Origin: Sneathiella sp. HT1-7
Lineage (GTDB): Bacteria; Pseudomonadota; Alphaproteobacteria; Sneathiellales; Sneathiellaceae
DNA length: 64,000 nt
Assembly (NCBI RefSeq): GCF_020731145.1
Contig: NZ_JAJFZN010000003.1
Span: 124,001 to 188,000, forward strand
Direction of reading: 5' to 3'
The notes below the pieces were generated by a model. That model saw only the letters and a list, made by a program, of their open reading frames with translations. It was not told the origin of the DNA and made no database searches. Both the position numbers and the translations under genes were made by a program. Positions 33,552-42,220 of the stretch are shown one piece after another. Each line of letters begins with the position of its first letter. Within the stretch, counting starts at the first letter, position 1.

Positions 33552-34573
33552 GTGATCTGCCAGACCAATTTGAGAATGTAGCGGAGCTTGAGGAATTCAT
33601 GACGCGTCCGCAAAAAGGGCTTTCTGAAGATCTCGCGAAGGCTCCCGGCGCAATCACGATCCTTGGTATTGGTGGTAAGATGGGGCCGACGCTCGCACGC
33701 ATGGCAAAACGCGCGGATCCGGACCGCCGTATTATTGGCGTTGCCCGTTTCTCTGATCCGACAGTTCGCCAGGAGCTGGAAGACGCCGGTATTGAAACCG
33801 TTGCCTGCGACCTTCTTGATGAAGCCGCCGTGCGGAGACTTGAAGTCACTGAAAATGTGATTTTCATGGCCGGAATGAAGTTCGGTGCAACCGGAAACGA
33901 ACCGCTCACATGGGCGATGAACAGCCATGTCCCGGCGCTTGTAGCTAGTCACTTTACGACGAGTCGTATCGTCGCCTTTTCCACCGCTTGTGTTTATCCC
34001 TTCGTGGATATCCGCCATCAGGGCGCGACGGAAGATATGTTGCCAACGCCGCAAGGGGAGTATGCCAACTCCTGCGTCGGGCGGGAACGGATATTCGAGT
34101 ATTTTTCAGAGAAGAACAGCACACCGGGTCGCCTGTTCCGTCTGTCTTACGCAATCGATATGCGATATGGCGTTTTGCATGATGTTGCTCAAGCTGTCCT
34201 TCGGGGTGAGCCAGTCTCGCTCGCGATGGGGCATGTCAATGTGATTTGGCAGGGGGATGCGAACGCCTGTGCTCTGCGCTGCCTTGCCCATGCGGAGACG
34301 CCAATGACGCCGATAAACATCTCCGGACCGGAGACGGCGAGCATTCGTTCCGTTGCCCAGCTCTTTGCGCAGAAGTTCAATAAGCCTGCTATATTTGAAG
34401 GGGAAGAAGGCGAGACAGCCTGGCTCGTCAATACCAACCAGCAGCAGGATTTATTCGGCTATCCGTCAGTGCCGCTCTCTAAACTGGTCGACTGGACAGC
34501 AGATTGGGTTGCGCGCGGCCAAGAGAGCTTGGGTAAGCCCACGCATTTTGAAGTAAGTGATGGAAACTACTGA
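33548..34573 (+). CDS. NAD-dependent epimerase/dehydratase family protein
   Basis: The 341-residue protein has a Rossmann start ITILGIGGKMGPTLARMAKR (near residue 37), a variant of the extended-SDR glycine motif (GIGGKMG). Instead of a textbook YxxxK it shows YANSCVGRERIFEYF, where the lysine position is not clear. IVAFSTACVYPFVDI supplies the serine region. A likely role is oxidation or epimerisation of a sugar-like intermediate of this operon. It overlaps the previous gene by 4 bases and is followed directly by the TetR gene. The unusual catalytic segment makes enzymatic activity less certain. Confidence 0.75.
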   Translation: MSDLPDQFENVAELEEFMTRPQKGLSEDLAKAPGAITILGIGGKMGPTLARMAKRADPDRRIIGVARFSDPTVRQELEDAGIETVACDLLDEAAVRRLEVTENVIFMAGMKFGATGNEPLTWAMNSHVPALVASHFTTSRIVAFSTACVYPFVDIRHQGATEDMLPTPQGEYANSCVGRERIFEYFSEKNSTPGRLFRLSYAIDMRYGVLHDVAQAVLRGEPVSLAMGHVNVIWQGDANACALRCLAHAETPMTPINISGPETASIRSVAQLFAQKFNKPAIFEGEEGETAWLVNTNQQQDLFGYPSVPLSKLVDWTADWVARGQESLGKPTHFEVSDGNY

Positions 34574-34579
34574 TTGGTC

Positions 34580-35254
34580 ATGGAAATCACCCAGCCACGC
34601 ACCCGAAACCCAGAGCGCACCCGTAAGCAAATCCTTGATGCGGCGACGGTGGAGTTTACAAAGAAGGGTATCGAAGGTGCCCGCACAGATGAGATTGCTC
34701 GCGCGGCAGGTGTCAGTAAACGTATGCTGTTTCACTATTTTAACAGCAAAGATGGTCTGTTTCAGGCGGTGCTGGAGAAAATCTATCTGGATATTCGAAG
34801 CGCAGAGGAAGGTCTTGACCTGACGGGTCGGGATCCGATTGAAGCGATGACGGAGCTTTGCACCTTCAGTTTTGACTGGTTTGAAAAGCATCCGGAATTT
34901 ATGGCTATCCTGAATGAGGAAAACCTGCATGGCGCCGTGCATGCCAAGTCCAGTGATTCTGTTCTGACCCTTAATATGCCATTGGTCGATATCATTTCAA
35001 AAGTTCTGAGAAGAGGAGAGGAGGAGGGGTATTTCCGGCCCGACGTGGACCCTGTTGAGCTCTACGTGTCGATCGCGGGCGTGTCCTATCTTTATTTTTC
35101 GAACATGCATACCCTGTCTGAAATATTCGGTCGCGACTTGTCGTCGCGCAAAGAGCTGGACAAGCGGCGTAACCACGTCGTGGAGGTCATTCTCGGATAT
35201 CTTTGTCACCCGAAAACACAACCGTCGGTCCCCACTGATAAATTGAGGAAATAA
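34580..35254 (+). CDS. TetR/AcrR family regulator embedded in the sugar-acid operon
   Basis: The ATG at 34580 is listed; a TTG at 34574 follows the upstream stop immediately. The 224-residue protein has the helix-turn-helix RKQILDAATVEFTKKGIEGA followed by TDEIARAAGVSKRMLFHYF. It is a paralogue of the regulator at 22994 through both domains. Its gene is the seventh in the operon, between the epimerase and the DHDPS-like gene, so it would be made together with the enzymes and feed back on the promoter. Operator-like sequence at 28083 is a candidate target. Confidence 0.92.
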   Translation: MEITQPRTRNPERTRKQILDAATVEFTKKGIEGARTDEIARAAGVSKRMLFHYFNSKDGLFQAVLEKIYLDIRSAEEGLDLTGRDPIEAMTELCTFSFDWFEKHPEFMAILNEENLHGAVHAKSSDSVLTLNMPLVDIISKVLRRGEEEGYFRPDVDPVELYVSIAGVSYLYFSNMHTLSEIFGRDLSSRKELDKRRNHVVEVILGYLCHPKTQPSVPTDKLRK

Positions 35255-35258
35255 AGTG

Positions 35259-36317
35259 ATGCGAATTGATGATATTCCAGAAGAAACTTTATCGGCCTTT
35301 CGGCGCGGAGGTGTCATTCCGGCCCAACCGCTTGCGCTAAACAGTCAGCGTGAATTGGATGTCCGCCGCCAGCGTGCATTGAGCCGATATTACCTTGATG
35401 CGGGATCAGTTGGTATCGCCGTCGGGGTTCATACGACGCAGTTTACCATTCGCGATGTTGGGCTATATGAACCAGTCTTGCGTCTCGCGGCAGAGGAAGC
35501 AGAGAGCTGGGTCGAGAGAACGCCCTTCATGATCGCCGGAGTTGTCGGTAAGACGGATCAGGCGCTAAGTGAGGCGAAGATTGCCAAATCGCTCGGCTAT
35601 CAGGCCGTTCTTCTGGGGTTGGCGGCGCTGAATGACGCTAGCGTTGATGAGTTGGTGGCACATTGCAGGAAAGTCGCCGATGTCATGCCGGTGGTGGGAT
35701 TTTATCTGCAACCGGCTGTGGGTGGCCGGAACCTGCCGTACGAGTTCTGGAAGCAATTTGCTGAAATTGAAAATGTCGTCGGTATCAAGCTTGCCCCGTT
35801 TAATCGTTACAAGACCCTAGACGTTGTGCGTGGCGTTGCCGATGCCGGCGCGAAGGACCGCATAACGCTTTATACCGGGAATGACGATCACATTGTTGGC
35901 GACCTGATGACGCCTTTCCCCGTTCAGATCAATGGCAAGACGGAGACGATCAACATCGTTGGGGGATTGCTCGGCCATTGGTCGGTCTGGACCCGCAAGG
36001 CCGTGGAACTGGTTGAAGAGATTTCCGCCATCCGCGGACAAGAAGCCGCCCCCATGGCTTGGTGGACACGCGATGCGGCGGTGACGGATAGCAACGGTGC
36101 TTTCTTCGATGCGGCAAATGATTATGTCGGCGTGATTGCCGGTCTTCATGAAGTGCTCCGGCGGCAAGGTCTACTGGAAGGGATCTGGTGTCTCGATCCG
36201 GACGAGGGTTTAGGCCGGGGCCAGCTCGCTGAAATCGATCGGGTTTACACATCATACCCTGAACTGAATGACGACGACTTTGTCCGCCAAAATCTCGACA
36301 GATGGCTGGCGGACTGA
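35259..36317 (+). CDS. Dihydrodipicolinate synthase (DapA)-family aldolase
   Basis: The protein of about 352 residues is a DHDPS/NAL-family TIM barrel with the Schiff-base lysine near residue 177 (VVGIKLAPF) and the tyrosine in VVGFYLQPAVGG. A GTG at 35256 is an alternative start; GAGGAAA lies upstream. The family makes or breaks C-C bonds next to pyruvate, or dehydrates sugar acids. The chain is longer than DapA (about 290). With the Gfo/Idh/MocA, DUF993 and isomerase genes that follow it forms a recurrent sugar catabolism set. It follows the TetR stop by 1-4 bases. Confidence 0.88.
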   Translation: MRIDDIPEETLSAFRRGGVIPAQPLALNSQRELDVRRQRALSRYYLDAGSVGIAVGVHTTQFTIRDVGLYEPVLRLAAEEAESWVERTPFMIAGVVGKTDQALSEAKIAKSLGYQAVLLGLAALNDASVDELVAHCRKVADVMPVVGFYLQPAVGGRNLPYEFWKQFAEIENVVGIKLAPFNRYKTLDVVRGVADAGAKDRITLYTGNDDHIVGDLMTPFPVQINGKTETINIVGGLLGHWSVWTRKAVELVEEISAIRGQEAAPMAWWTRDAAVTDSNGAFFDAANDYVGVIAGLHEVLRRQGLLEGIWCLDPDEGLGRGQLAEIDRVYTSYPELNDDDFVRQNLDRWLAD

Positions 36318-36376
36318 CAACCAAACTCGTTTCGTAACCACGAAACACAACGGATAAGACTGAAAGGAATATTTTG

Positions 36377-37525
36377 ATGGAACGCAGGATTGGGATCATC
36401 ATGCATGGGGTAACGGGCAGAATGGGGATGAACCAGCATCTGATCCGTTCCATCCTTGCCATTCGCGCGGAAAACGGCATGCTTTTGCCAAATGGCGACA
36501 GGCTGATGCCCGATCCTATTTTGGTGGGCCGCAATGCGGCAAAAGTAGAGCATCTGGCGAAAGAGCATGGTGTGGAGCGTTGGACGGACAATCTCGATGA
36601 AGCCCTTGCCAATCCGGATGACACGATTTTTTTTGATGCCGGCTCCACGCAAATGCGGGCGGAGCTACTGAAAAAAGCGATTGCCGCAGGTAAGCATGTT
36701 TATTGCGAGAAACCAATCACCGATAACCTGGACGTTGCGCTTGATCTGGCGCAAACGGCCGAGGCGGCGGGCGTAAAAAATGGCGCGGTGCAGGATAAAC
36801 TCTGGCTGCCGGGATTGTTGAAACTCAAACAGGCAATTGATAACGGCGCCCTTGGCCGGATCCTCGATGTCCGCATTGATTTTGGCTACTGGGTGTTTGA
36901 GGGAGACTGGACCCCGGCGCAACGCCCATCCTGGAACTATCGCAAGGAAGATGGCGGCGGCGTGATCCTCGATATGATGTGCCATTGGCGCTATGTTATC
37001 GATAATCTGTTCGGCGACGTTAGTTCTGTCGTCTGTCGCGGTGCGATCCATATCCCGGAGCGTTGGGATGAAAATGGGGAGCGTTACGACGCGACGGCTG
37101 ACGATGCGGCCTATGCGATTGTAGAGCTTAAAAATGGCGCTATTGTGCAGATCGCCAGCAGCTGGTGCACACGCGTTCGACGGGATGATTTGGTGACCTT
37201 CCATGTGAACGGAACGCATGGTTCCGCCGTTGCAGGCCTGACCGATTGTCGTATCCAGCCGCGCGAGGCAACACCAAAGCCTGTCTGGAATCCGGATGAG
37301 AAACAAGCGATGAATTTCTTTGATGACTGGCAGACGATCCCGGATCGGGAGCCATTCAACAACGCCTTCAAGGCACAATGGGAATTGTTCCTCAGGCATG
37401 TGGTTCTCGATACGCCGTTCCGCTGGACATTGCGGGAGGCGGCAAAAGGCGTGCAGTTCGCAGAGCTCGCCCTCAAGAGTTGGGATGAGAAGCGCTTTGT
37501 TGAAGTGCCAGATATGGGGAAATAA
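36377..37525 (+). CDS. Gfo/Idh/MocA family oxidoreductase
   Basis: The 382-residue dehydrogenase has the N-terminal NAD(P) fold, GIIMHGVTGRMGMNQHL, which is a variant glycine motif, and the family EKP motif as YCEKPITDNL (Lys near residue 115). The C-terminal domain contains GGGVILDMMCHWRYVIDNLF, the usual GGG...D...H region with the catalytic histidine. It oxidises sugars, polyols or similar compounds at one carbon. AAAGGA precedes the start. It lies between the DHDPS-like and DUF993 genes. Confidence 0.9.
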   Translation: MERRIGIIMHGVTGRMGMNQHLIRSILAIRAENGMLLPNGDRLMPDPILVGRNAAKVEHLAKEHGVERWTDNLDEALANPDDTIFFDAGSTQMRAELLKKAIAAGKHVYCEKPITDNLDVALDLAQTAEAAGVKNGAVQDKLWLPGLLKLKQAIDNGALGRILDVRIDFGYWVFEGDWTPAQRPSWNYRKEDGGGVILDMMCHWRYVIDNLFGDVSSVVCRGAIHIPERWDENGERYDATADDAAYAIVELKNGAIVQIASSWCTRVRRDDLVTFHVNGTHGSAVAGLTDCRIQPREATPKPVWNPDEKQAMNFFDDWQTIPDREPFNNAFKAQWELFLRHVVLDTPFRWTLREAAKGVQFAELALKSWDEKRFVEVPDMGK

Positions 37526-37529
37526 ATCG

Positions 37530-38687
37530 ATGACCAGCCTGATTCTGCCCACAGTGGGTGGCAAGACCGAGCGTTACAGTCTATCCGGTACTCCCGTGAG
37601 CGCACCTGAAAAGGCGGGCGGACGGAACAGGATTGCCTATGCGGCGGCGCATGTGGTTGCAGATCCTTTCGCGGATAATGATCCGTGGTTATCCCCGGCG
37701 ATAGACTGGGACCGGACAATTGCTTATCGGCAGCATCTCTGGGGTTTGGGTTTTGGTGTGGCTGAAGCTATGGATACGGCGCAGCGTGGCGGCGGATTGC
37801 ATTGGGCAGATAGCCTAGACCTTATCCGTCATGCGCTGGAAGCGGCCGGGCCGGATGATAAAATCGCCTCTGGGTGTGGCACTGACCATCTTGATCCGGC
37901 GGATGCAAAATCGCTGGATGATGTAATTGCGGCCTATGAAACTCAGATTGACGCGATTGAGAAGCTCGGCGGTAATCTGATCCTGATGGCGAGCCGGGCC
38001 CTCACAAAGGTTGCCAAAGGACCGGAGGATTACGCGAAAGTGTATGACCGGCTTTTGTCCCAGGTGCGGGAGCCAGTAATGATCCATTGGCTTGGGGATA
38101 TGTTTGATCCCGCGCTAAAAGGGTATTGGGGGTCAGAAAATCTTGATACGGCGATGGATACCTGCCTTGGGATTTTGCAGACGAATGCTGCGAAGGTTGA
38201 GGGGATTAAAATCTCGCTTCTGGATGATCAGAAAGAAGTCAAGATGCGGCGGATGTTGCCTGATGGGGTCAGCATGTACACCGGGGATGATTTTAACTAC
38301 CCGGCGCTGATCAAAGGTGATGATCAGGGGTATAGTCATGCCTTGTTGGGTATTTTTGACGTGATCGCGCCTGTGGCTGCGGCGGCGCTCGATCATCTCG
38401 CGGCTGGGGATATTGCGGAATACGATCATTTGTTTGCACCAACGGTACCGCTCTCTCGCCACATCTTCAAGGCACCGACCAATTTCTATAAAACGGGCGT
38501 CGTCTTTATGGCCTATCTCAATGGCCATCAGGATCATTTCACTATGATCGGAGGTCAGGAAAGTGCCCGATCAACACAGCATCTGGCGGAATTGTTCCGG
38601 CTGGCAGATAAAGCCGGTTTGTTCGCCGATCCGGACATGGCAGCGGCGCGCTGTGCCTCCGTCATGTCGGTAAGGGGGATTGCATAA
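37530..38687 (+). CDS. DUF993 family protein
   Basis: The start at 37530 follows the upstream stop by 4 bases and gives 385 residues; a longer frame back to 37320 runs over the previous gene and is spurious. MTSLILPTVGGKTERYSL begins the protein. The body has TIM-barrel-like blocks (EAMDTAQRGGGLHWADS, IASGCGTDHLDPADAKSLDD, VMIHWLGDMFDPALKGYWG, VEGIKISLLDDQKEVKMRR, YTGDDFNYPALIKG), including a lysine in GIKISLL that recalls class I aldolases. This matches PF06187 (DUF993). Function is not established; the fold looks like DHDPS and it travels with sugar-oxidising genes. Confidence 0.88.
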   Translation: MTSLILPTVGGKTERYSLSGTPVSAPEKAGGRNRIAYAAAHVVADPFADNDPWLSPAIDWDRTIAYRQHLWGLGFGVAEAMDTAQRGGGLHWADSLDLIRHALEAAGPDDKIASGCGTDHLDPADAKSLDDVIAAYETQIDAIEKLGGNLILMASRALTKVAKGPEDYAKVYDRLLSQVREPVMIHWLGDMFDPALKGYWGSENLDTAMDTCLGILQTNAAKVEGIKISLLDDQKEVKMRRMLPDGVSMYTGDDFNYPALIKGDDQGYSHALLGIFDVIAPVAAAALDHLAAGDIAEYDHLFAPTVPLSRHIFKAPTNFYKTGVVFMAYLNGHQDHFTMIGGQESARSTQHLAELFRLADKAGLFADPDMAAARCASVMSVRGIA

Positions 38688-39529
38688 TGACTAATGCCCG
38701 CCCGATAACGGATCATTCTCGTTTATCGATCAATACGGCAACCACCCGTGCCCAATGGACCCTTTCGCAGGCGATTGATGGCTACGCGCGCGCCGGTGTG
38801 GGCGGTATCTCCCCATGGCGGGACCAGATTGCGGAGATGGGGCTTGCCAACGCGGCAAAAGCCATCCGGGATGCAAATCTGACTGTTACTGGTGTCTGTC
38901 GCGGCGGGATGTTTCCTTGGGTGGATGAGGTGGGACGACTGGCCATGCTCGACGATAATCGACGGGCCATAGAGGAGGCGGCAACCCTAAATGCGCAGTG
39001 CCTTGTCCTCGTTGTTGGTGGACTGCCGGAGGGATCAAAAGATCTGGCCGGTGCCCACGCGATGGTGGAAGAAGCAATTAACACACTCCTGCCCGAAGCG
39101 CGCGCGGCGGGCGTAAAAATGGCAATTGAGCCCCTACATCCCATGTACGCGGCAGATCGCGCCTGCGTCAATACCATGCGTCATGCTCTTGATATTTGTG
39201 AGCGCGCGGGCGAGGGAATTGGTGTCGCCGTTGATGTCTACCACGTCTGGTGGGACACAGAGCTGCTGAACCAGATCAAGCGGGCAGGCAAGGATCAACT
39301 ATTGGCTTTTCATGTTTGCGACTGGCTTGTTCCGACGCGCGACCTCCTGATGGATCGCGGGATGATGGGCGATGGCATAATCGATATTCCGTTGCTGCGC
39401 GGCTGGGTTGAAGACGCCGGGTATGATGGGTTTCATGAGGTTGAAATTTTCTCTGAACTTGATTGGTGGAAACGCGATCCTGAAGAGGTTGTGAGTATTT
39501 GTAAAGAACGGTCTTTGTCCGTCGTTTAA
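38687..39529 (+). CDS. Sugar phosphate isomerase/epimerase (second)
   Basis: The 280-residue TIM barrel has AP-endonuclease-2/xylose-isomerase-like motifs: GVGGISPWRDQIAEMG, TGVCRGGMFPW, MAIEPLHPMYAADRACVNT (metal ligand Glu), VAVDVYHVWWDTELL and FHVCDWLVPTRDLLMDRGMM, then FHEVEIFSELDWW. The start overlaps the DUF993 stop by one base. It is the last gene of the operon. Its partner at 31270 belongs to the same superfamily but is not close in sequence, so the two probably act at different steps. Confidence 0.9.
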   Translation: MTNARPITDHSRLSINTATTRAQWTLSQAIDGYARAGVGGISPWRDQIAEMGLANAAKAIRDANLTVTGVCRGGMFPWVDEVGRLAMLDDNRRAIEEAATLNAQCLVLVVGGLPEGSKDLAGAHAMVEEAINTLLPEARAAGVKMAIEPLHPMYAADRACVNTMRHALDICERAGEGIGVAVDVYHVWWDTELLNQIKRAGKDQLLAFHVCDWLVPTRDLLMDRGMMGDGIIDIPLLRGWVEDAGYDGFHEVEIFSELDWWKRDPEEVVSICKERSLSVV

Positions 39530-39572
39530 ACGACAAAGATAAATCGCACTGGATAGCATAAAGTTATGCATG

Positions 39573-39605
39573 GGCTCATGCCTGCCGGGTGTCGGAGTAT
39601 GAGCC
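39573..39605 (+). terminator. Stem-loop after the sugar-acid operon (no T run)
   Basis: GGCTCAT (39573-39579) pairs with ATGAGCC (39599-39605) across a 19-base loop, 44 bases after the last stop. There is no following T run, so it may mark a factor-dependent end or protect the 3' end. Confidence 0.35.
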
Positions 39606-39626
39606 GGTGTTGTAGGCGTGCGATTA

Positions 39627-39642
39627 AAATTCCATGGAATTT
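39627..39642. promoter_or_regulatory. Perfect 16-bp palindrome AAATTCCATGGAATTT
   Basis: The sequence is identical to its own complement over 16 bases. It lies far (245 bases) upstream of the hydrolase gene and does not match the other operator families in the window. It may be a binding site for an unlinked regulator. Confidence 0.4.
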
Positions 39643-39773
39643 ATTGAGAAAAATTAGGGTTCTATGGTAGATGAAATGCGAGCCCGATAGGCATTCATTT
39701 TTAATGTTAGCGCGTATTTCAAAATCATAAAGATTAGCCTTGACAATTTTCCTAAGGCTCTCCAAATTTATAA

Positions 39774-39787
39774 CTTAGCTATCTAAG
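39774..39787. promoter_or_regulatory. Degenerate copy of the TTAGATATCTAA box
   Basis: CTTAGCTATCTAAG keeps the TTAG-N4-CTAA frame of the boxes at 42126, 42149, 45508 and 50744, with centre CTAT instead of ATAT. It is 101 bases before the hydrolase start. It is probably a weaker site of the same regulator. Confidence 0.55.
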
Positions 39788-39887
39788 AATAAATTGTTAA
39801 GAATGCATCCGCGATTGCGGTTCAGCCAGAAAATAGCGCAAGATAATATGCGTATAAGTCGGGCAGGGAACAGGGGAAAAGAATACA

Positions 39888-41168
39888 ATGAGATTACTTT
39901 CGAAAACCTACTGGCATGGTACGCAAATCCGCTTTCGGGATCCTGTGGAGGATGTGACGGGGATCAGCGTCGCCCTGAATGCCGCGGATGGTGCACGGCT
40001 CCGGGGCGTCTATTGGACTCCTGATAAAAGCCCGCGTCCAAAAGTGGCTGTCATTGCAGCCCATCCAAGAGGTGACTTTTCGGAACATCATGCCTTTCCC
40101 GCATTCCTGAAGGCCGGATATGCCTGCATGGGCGCCAATATGCGGAACGTCAATAATGATTCAGACTGCCAGCATGAAAAGCTTGTCGTCGATATTGCTG
40201 CCTATATGCAATGGCTTAAGGAAAATGGCGTAGAAAAAATTGTCCTGCTTGGCAATTCAGGTGGAGGCTCTCTCTTTTCCTTTTACCAGTCACAGGCGGC
40301 AGCAGCGCCGGAAGAGAGGATTAAAGTTACTCCGGGCGGACGTCCGACAGGCCTTGAAAAGATGGAGCTAATTCCGGGGGATGCTATCATATATATGGCG
40401 GCCCATACGGGGCAGGGCCTGATTATCAATGAAGTGATTGACCCGTCTGTCGTTGACGAGCATCAGCCGCTCAAAACAAACCCTGAATTTGACATGTATG
40501 ACCCGGAGAATGGGTTTAAACCAGCGCCCGAATGGGTAAAGTATTCTCCAGAATTTATTAAAAAATTCAGGAAAGCTCAGCTTGATAGAGTTCAAAGGCT
40601 TGATGCGGTGGCACATGATTGGATTAACCTTTCCAATGATGCCGCGAGAATTCATGGCAGTGAAGGCTTCGAGGATCTCCCGACCGATGTGCAGCGCCGC
40701 GTGATGGAGCGGGAAGCCTTTGAGCCGGTAATGGTAATCTACCGGACCATGGCCAACTTGCATTATGCGGATAACACTCTTGATCCGTCACCGCGCCCTT
40801 ATGGCTCCTTGATCAGCCCGCGCCCGGACTTGATGAATTTTCAGCGATTTGGTTTTGCTCGTGTCATGACACCACATGGATGGCTGTCGACGTGGTCGGG
40901 GCTATCCTCAAACGCGAGTATTCCGAAGACCGGCCCCTCAATCACGGAGCCTGCCGTTGTGATACAAGCCGGCAAGGATCTGGATGTGTTCCCGGAAACC
41001 CACTCGAAGCTGACATTTAACACTATTCAGTCTGCGGATAAGGAATACTGGGACATCCCCGAAGCGCTGCATTATTTTGAGCCCGATGAAGGTGATGACG
41101 GCAACGAAACTCTGGATAGGGTGATGAACCGCCTAGTTGCTTGGGTTCAAGAGCGCTTTCCAATTTAG
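39888..41168 (+). CDS. Alpha/beta hydrolase family protein
   Basis: The 426-residue protein has the hydrolase pattern: oxyanion region VIAAHPRGDFSEHH (near residue 51), nucleophile elbow GNSGGG (Ser near residue 121) and a late histidine in ALHYFEPDEG (near residue 402). A large insertion between elbow and acid, rich in Pro and charged residues (DMYDPENGFKPAPEWVKYSP), makes it longer than simple esterases. It could hydrolyse an ester or a C-C bond in the aromatic/CoA pathway encoded downstream. The SDR gene begins 16 bases later. A degraded MarR-type box lies upstream. Confidence 0.82.
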   Translation: MRLLSKTYWHGTQIRFRDPVEDVTGISVALNAADGARLRGVYWTPDKSPRPKVAVIAAHPRGDFSEHHAFPAFLKAGYACMGANMRNVNNDSDCQHEKLVVDIAAYMQWLKENGVEKIVLLGNSGGGSLFSFYQSQAAAAPEERIKVTPGGRPTGLEKMELIPGDAIIYMAAHTGQGLIINEVIDPSVVDEHQPLKTNPEFDMYDPENGFKPAPEWVKYSPEFIKKFRKAQLDRVQRLDAVAHDWINLSNDAARIHGSEGFEDLPTDVQRRVMEREAFEPVMVIYRTMANLHYADNTLDPSPRPYGSLISPRPDLMNFQRFGFARVMTPHGWLSTWSGLSSNASIPKTGPSITEPAVVIQAGKDLDVFPETHSKLTFNTIQSADKEYWDIPEALHYFEPDEGDDGNETLDRVMNRLVAWVQERFPI

Positions 41169-41184
41169 GAACGGGAGTATCTCA

Positions 41185-41970
41185 ATGGGCCGGTTAGCGG
41201 GAAAAACAGCTATTATCACAGGCGCAGGGCGTGGAATTGGTTTCTCCACCGCAGCTCTCTTCGCGAATGAAGGCGCAAATGTCGTCATTTGTGACATCCA
41301 GGAAGAGAGCTGCGAGTGCGCTTGTAAAGAAATTACGGAAGAGGGCGGTAGCGCCCTTTCGCAACCAATGGATGTCATCAACGAAGGGGACTGGAAATCC
41401 GTATTCGCGAAATCTATCGAAGCATTCGGGCAAGTGGATGTGGTGATGAACTGCGCGGGAATCGGCGATCAATCTCCTATTGAGGATACCTCCGTCGATG
41501 TTTTCGACAAGCTTTGCGATGTCAATTTGAAAGGTGTTTTTCTTGGCTGCAAACATGCAATTTTGCATATGAAAACCCGGCCTGCGGACATGCCGTCCGC
41601 CTCGATAATCAATGTCTCGTCAACCGCGGGCTTCGTTGGTACGGCGCGGTCGGGTATCTACACAATGACCAAAGGGGGCGTTCGCCTGTTTTCGAAATCG
41701 GTAGCCGTGGAGGTGTCGGCGTTTGGATATAATATCCGGTGCAACTCCTTGCATCCGGGCGGAACGGAAACGCCGATGTTTGATAATTCGCTTGAACAAA
41801 GAAATGTCTCTAAGGAAGCATTCAGTGAAATCGTGAAGCGACGAAATCTTCTGGGACGGCGTGCAAAACCGATTGAAATTGCCTATGGCGCACTTTTCCT
41901 CGCAAGCGATGAATCATCTTTTATGACCGGCACCGAACTGGCGCTGGATGGGGGATATGCGGCGCGCTAA
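41185..41970 (+). CDS. Short-chain dehydrogenase/reductase (classical SDR)
   Basis: The ATG at 41185 follows GGGAG and puts TGAGRGIG at residues 11-18; an in-frame start at 41137 would overlap the hydrolase. The 261-residue protein has NCAGIGD, catalytic Ser in INVSSTAGF, and YTMTK. VVICDIQEES after the second strand fits NAD. It oxidises a secondary alcohol or reduces a ketone, and is paired with the hydrolase. HPGGTETPMF and GTELALDGGYAAR are typical SDR C-terminal features. Confidence 0.92.
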   Translation: MGRLAGKTAIITGAGRGIGFSTAALFANEGANVVICDIQEESCECACKEITEEGGSALSQPMDVINEGDWKSVFAKSIEAFGQVDVVMNCAGIGDQSPIEDTSVDVFDKLCDVNLKGVFLGCKHAILHMKTRPADMPSASIINVSSTAGFVGTARSGIYTMTKGGVRLFSKSVAVEVSAFGYNIRCNSLHPGGTETPMFDNSLEQRNVSKEAFSEIVKRRNLLGRRAKPIEIAYGALFLASDESSFMTGTELALDGGYAAR

Positions 41971-42125
41971 TGGGCGTGAAAATGCATATCTTCAAACCGG
42001 GTTTGACCTTCGGCGGATACATTATCCGGCAAGCACTCATGTTTTCCCTCCCAGGGGCTTGGGTATGGATTTCGGTATAAATATTCTGCTGAGGGTCATT
42101 CATTCTTTGATTATAGTCTATAAAA

Positions 42126-42137
42126 TTAGATATCTAA
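42126..42137. promoter_or_regulatory. MarR-type operator, copy 1 (TTAGATATCTAA)
   Basis: A perfect 12-base palindrome placed just upstream of the -35 hexamer TTGACG (42139-42144). It is 23 bases, about two helical turns, from the second copy at 42149, so two dimers could bind on the same face. Confidence 0.7.
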
Positions 42138-42138
42138 C

Positions 42139-42167
42139 TTGACGATCATTAGATATCTAATTAAATT
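42139..42167 (+). promoter_or_regulatory. Promoter of the enoyl-CoA hydratase operon
   Basis: TTGACG (42139-42144), a spacer of 17 bases and TAAATT (42162-42167). The spacer contains the second operator copy, so a bound repressor would exclude RNA polymerase. Confidence 0.6.
42148..42161. promoter_or_regulatory. MarR-type operator, copy 2 (ATTAGATATCTAAT)
   Basis: A perfect 14-base palindrome filling most of the promoter spacer. The same 14 bases recur at 45507 and 50743. Confidence 0.75.
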
Positions 42168-42220
42168 TTCCGTCATATAATATAAAGTTGTAAACGCGGT
42201 AACGGGGAGAATTTTTCAAT

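Larger units (their letters stand above)
39530..39887. other. Intergenic region with stem-loop, 16-bp palindrome and degraded MarR-type box
   Basis: The gap of 358 bases separates the sugar-acid operon from the hydrolase-SDR pair. It contains a stem-loop (39573-39605), a perfect 16-base palindrome (39627-39642), a TTGACA hexamer (39740-39745) and a CTTAG-N4-CTAAG box (39774-39787). GGGAAAAGAA precedes the ATG at 39888. I see no convincing reading frame. Confidence 0.6.
41971..42220. other. Control region with two MarR-type boxes and promoter
   Basis: The 250-base gap carries two identical TTAGATATCTAA palindromes and a TTGACG-N17-TAAATT promoter, described separately. GGGGAGAA (42204-42211) is the ribosome site for the ATG at 42221. 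The first 140 bases show nothing notable. Confidence 0.6.

Noticed and set aside
37320-37529. Extended N-terminus for the DUF993 gene
   Set aside because: The extra 70 codons overlap the upstream dehydrogenase and give a Ser/Arg-rich sequence; ATG 37530 fits the family start.
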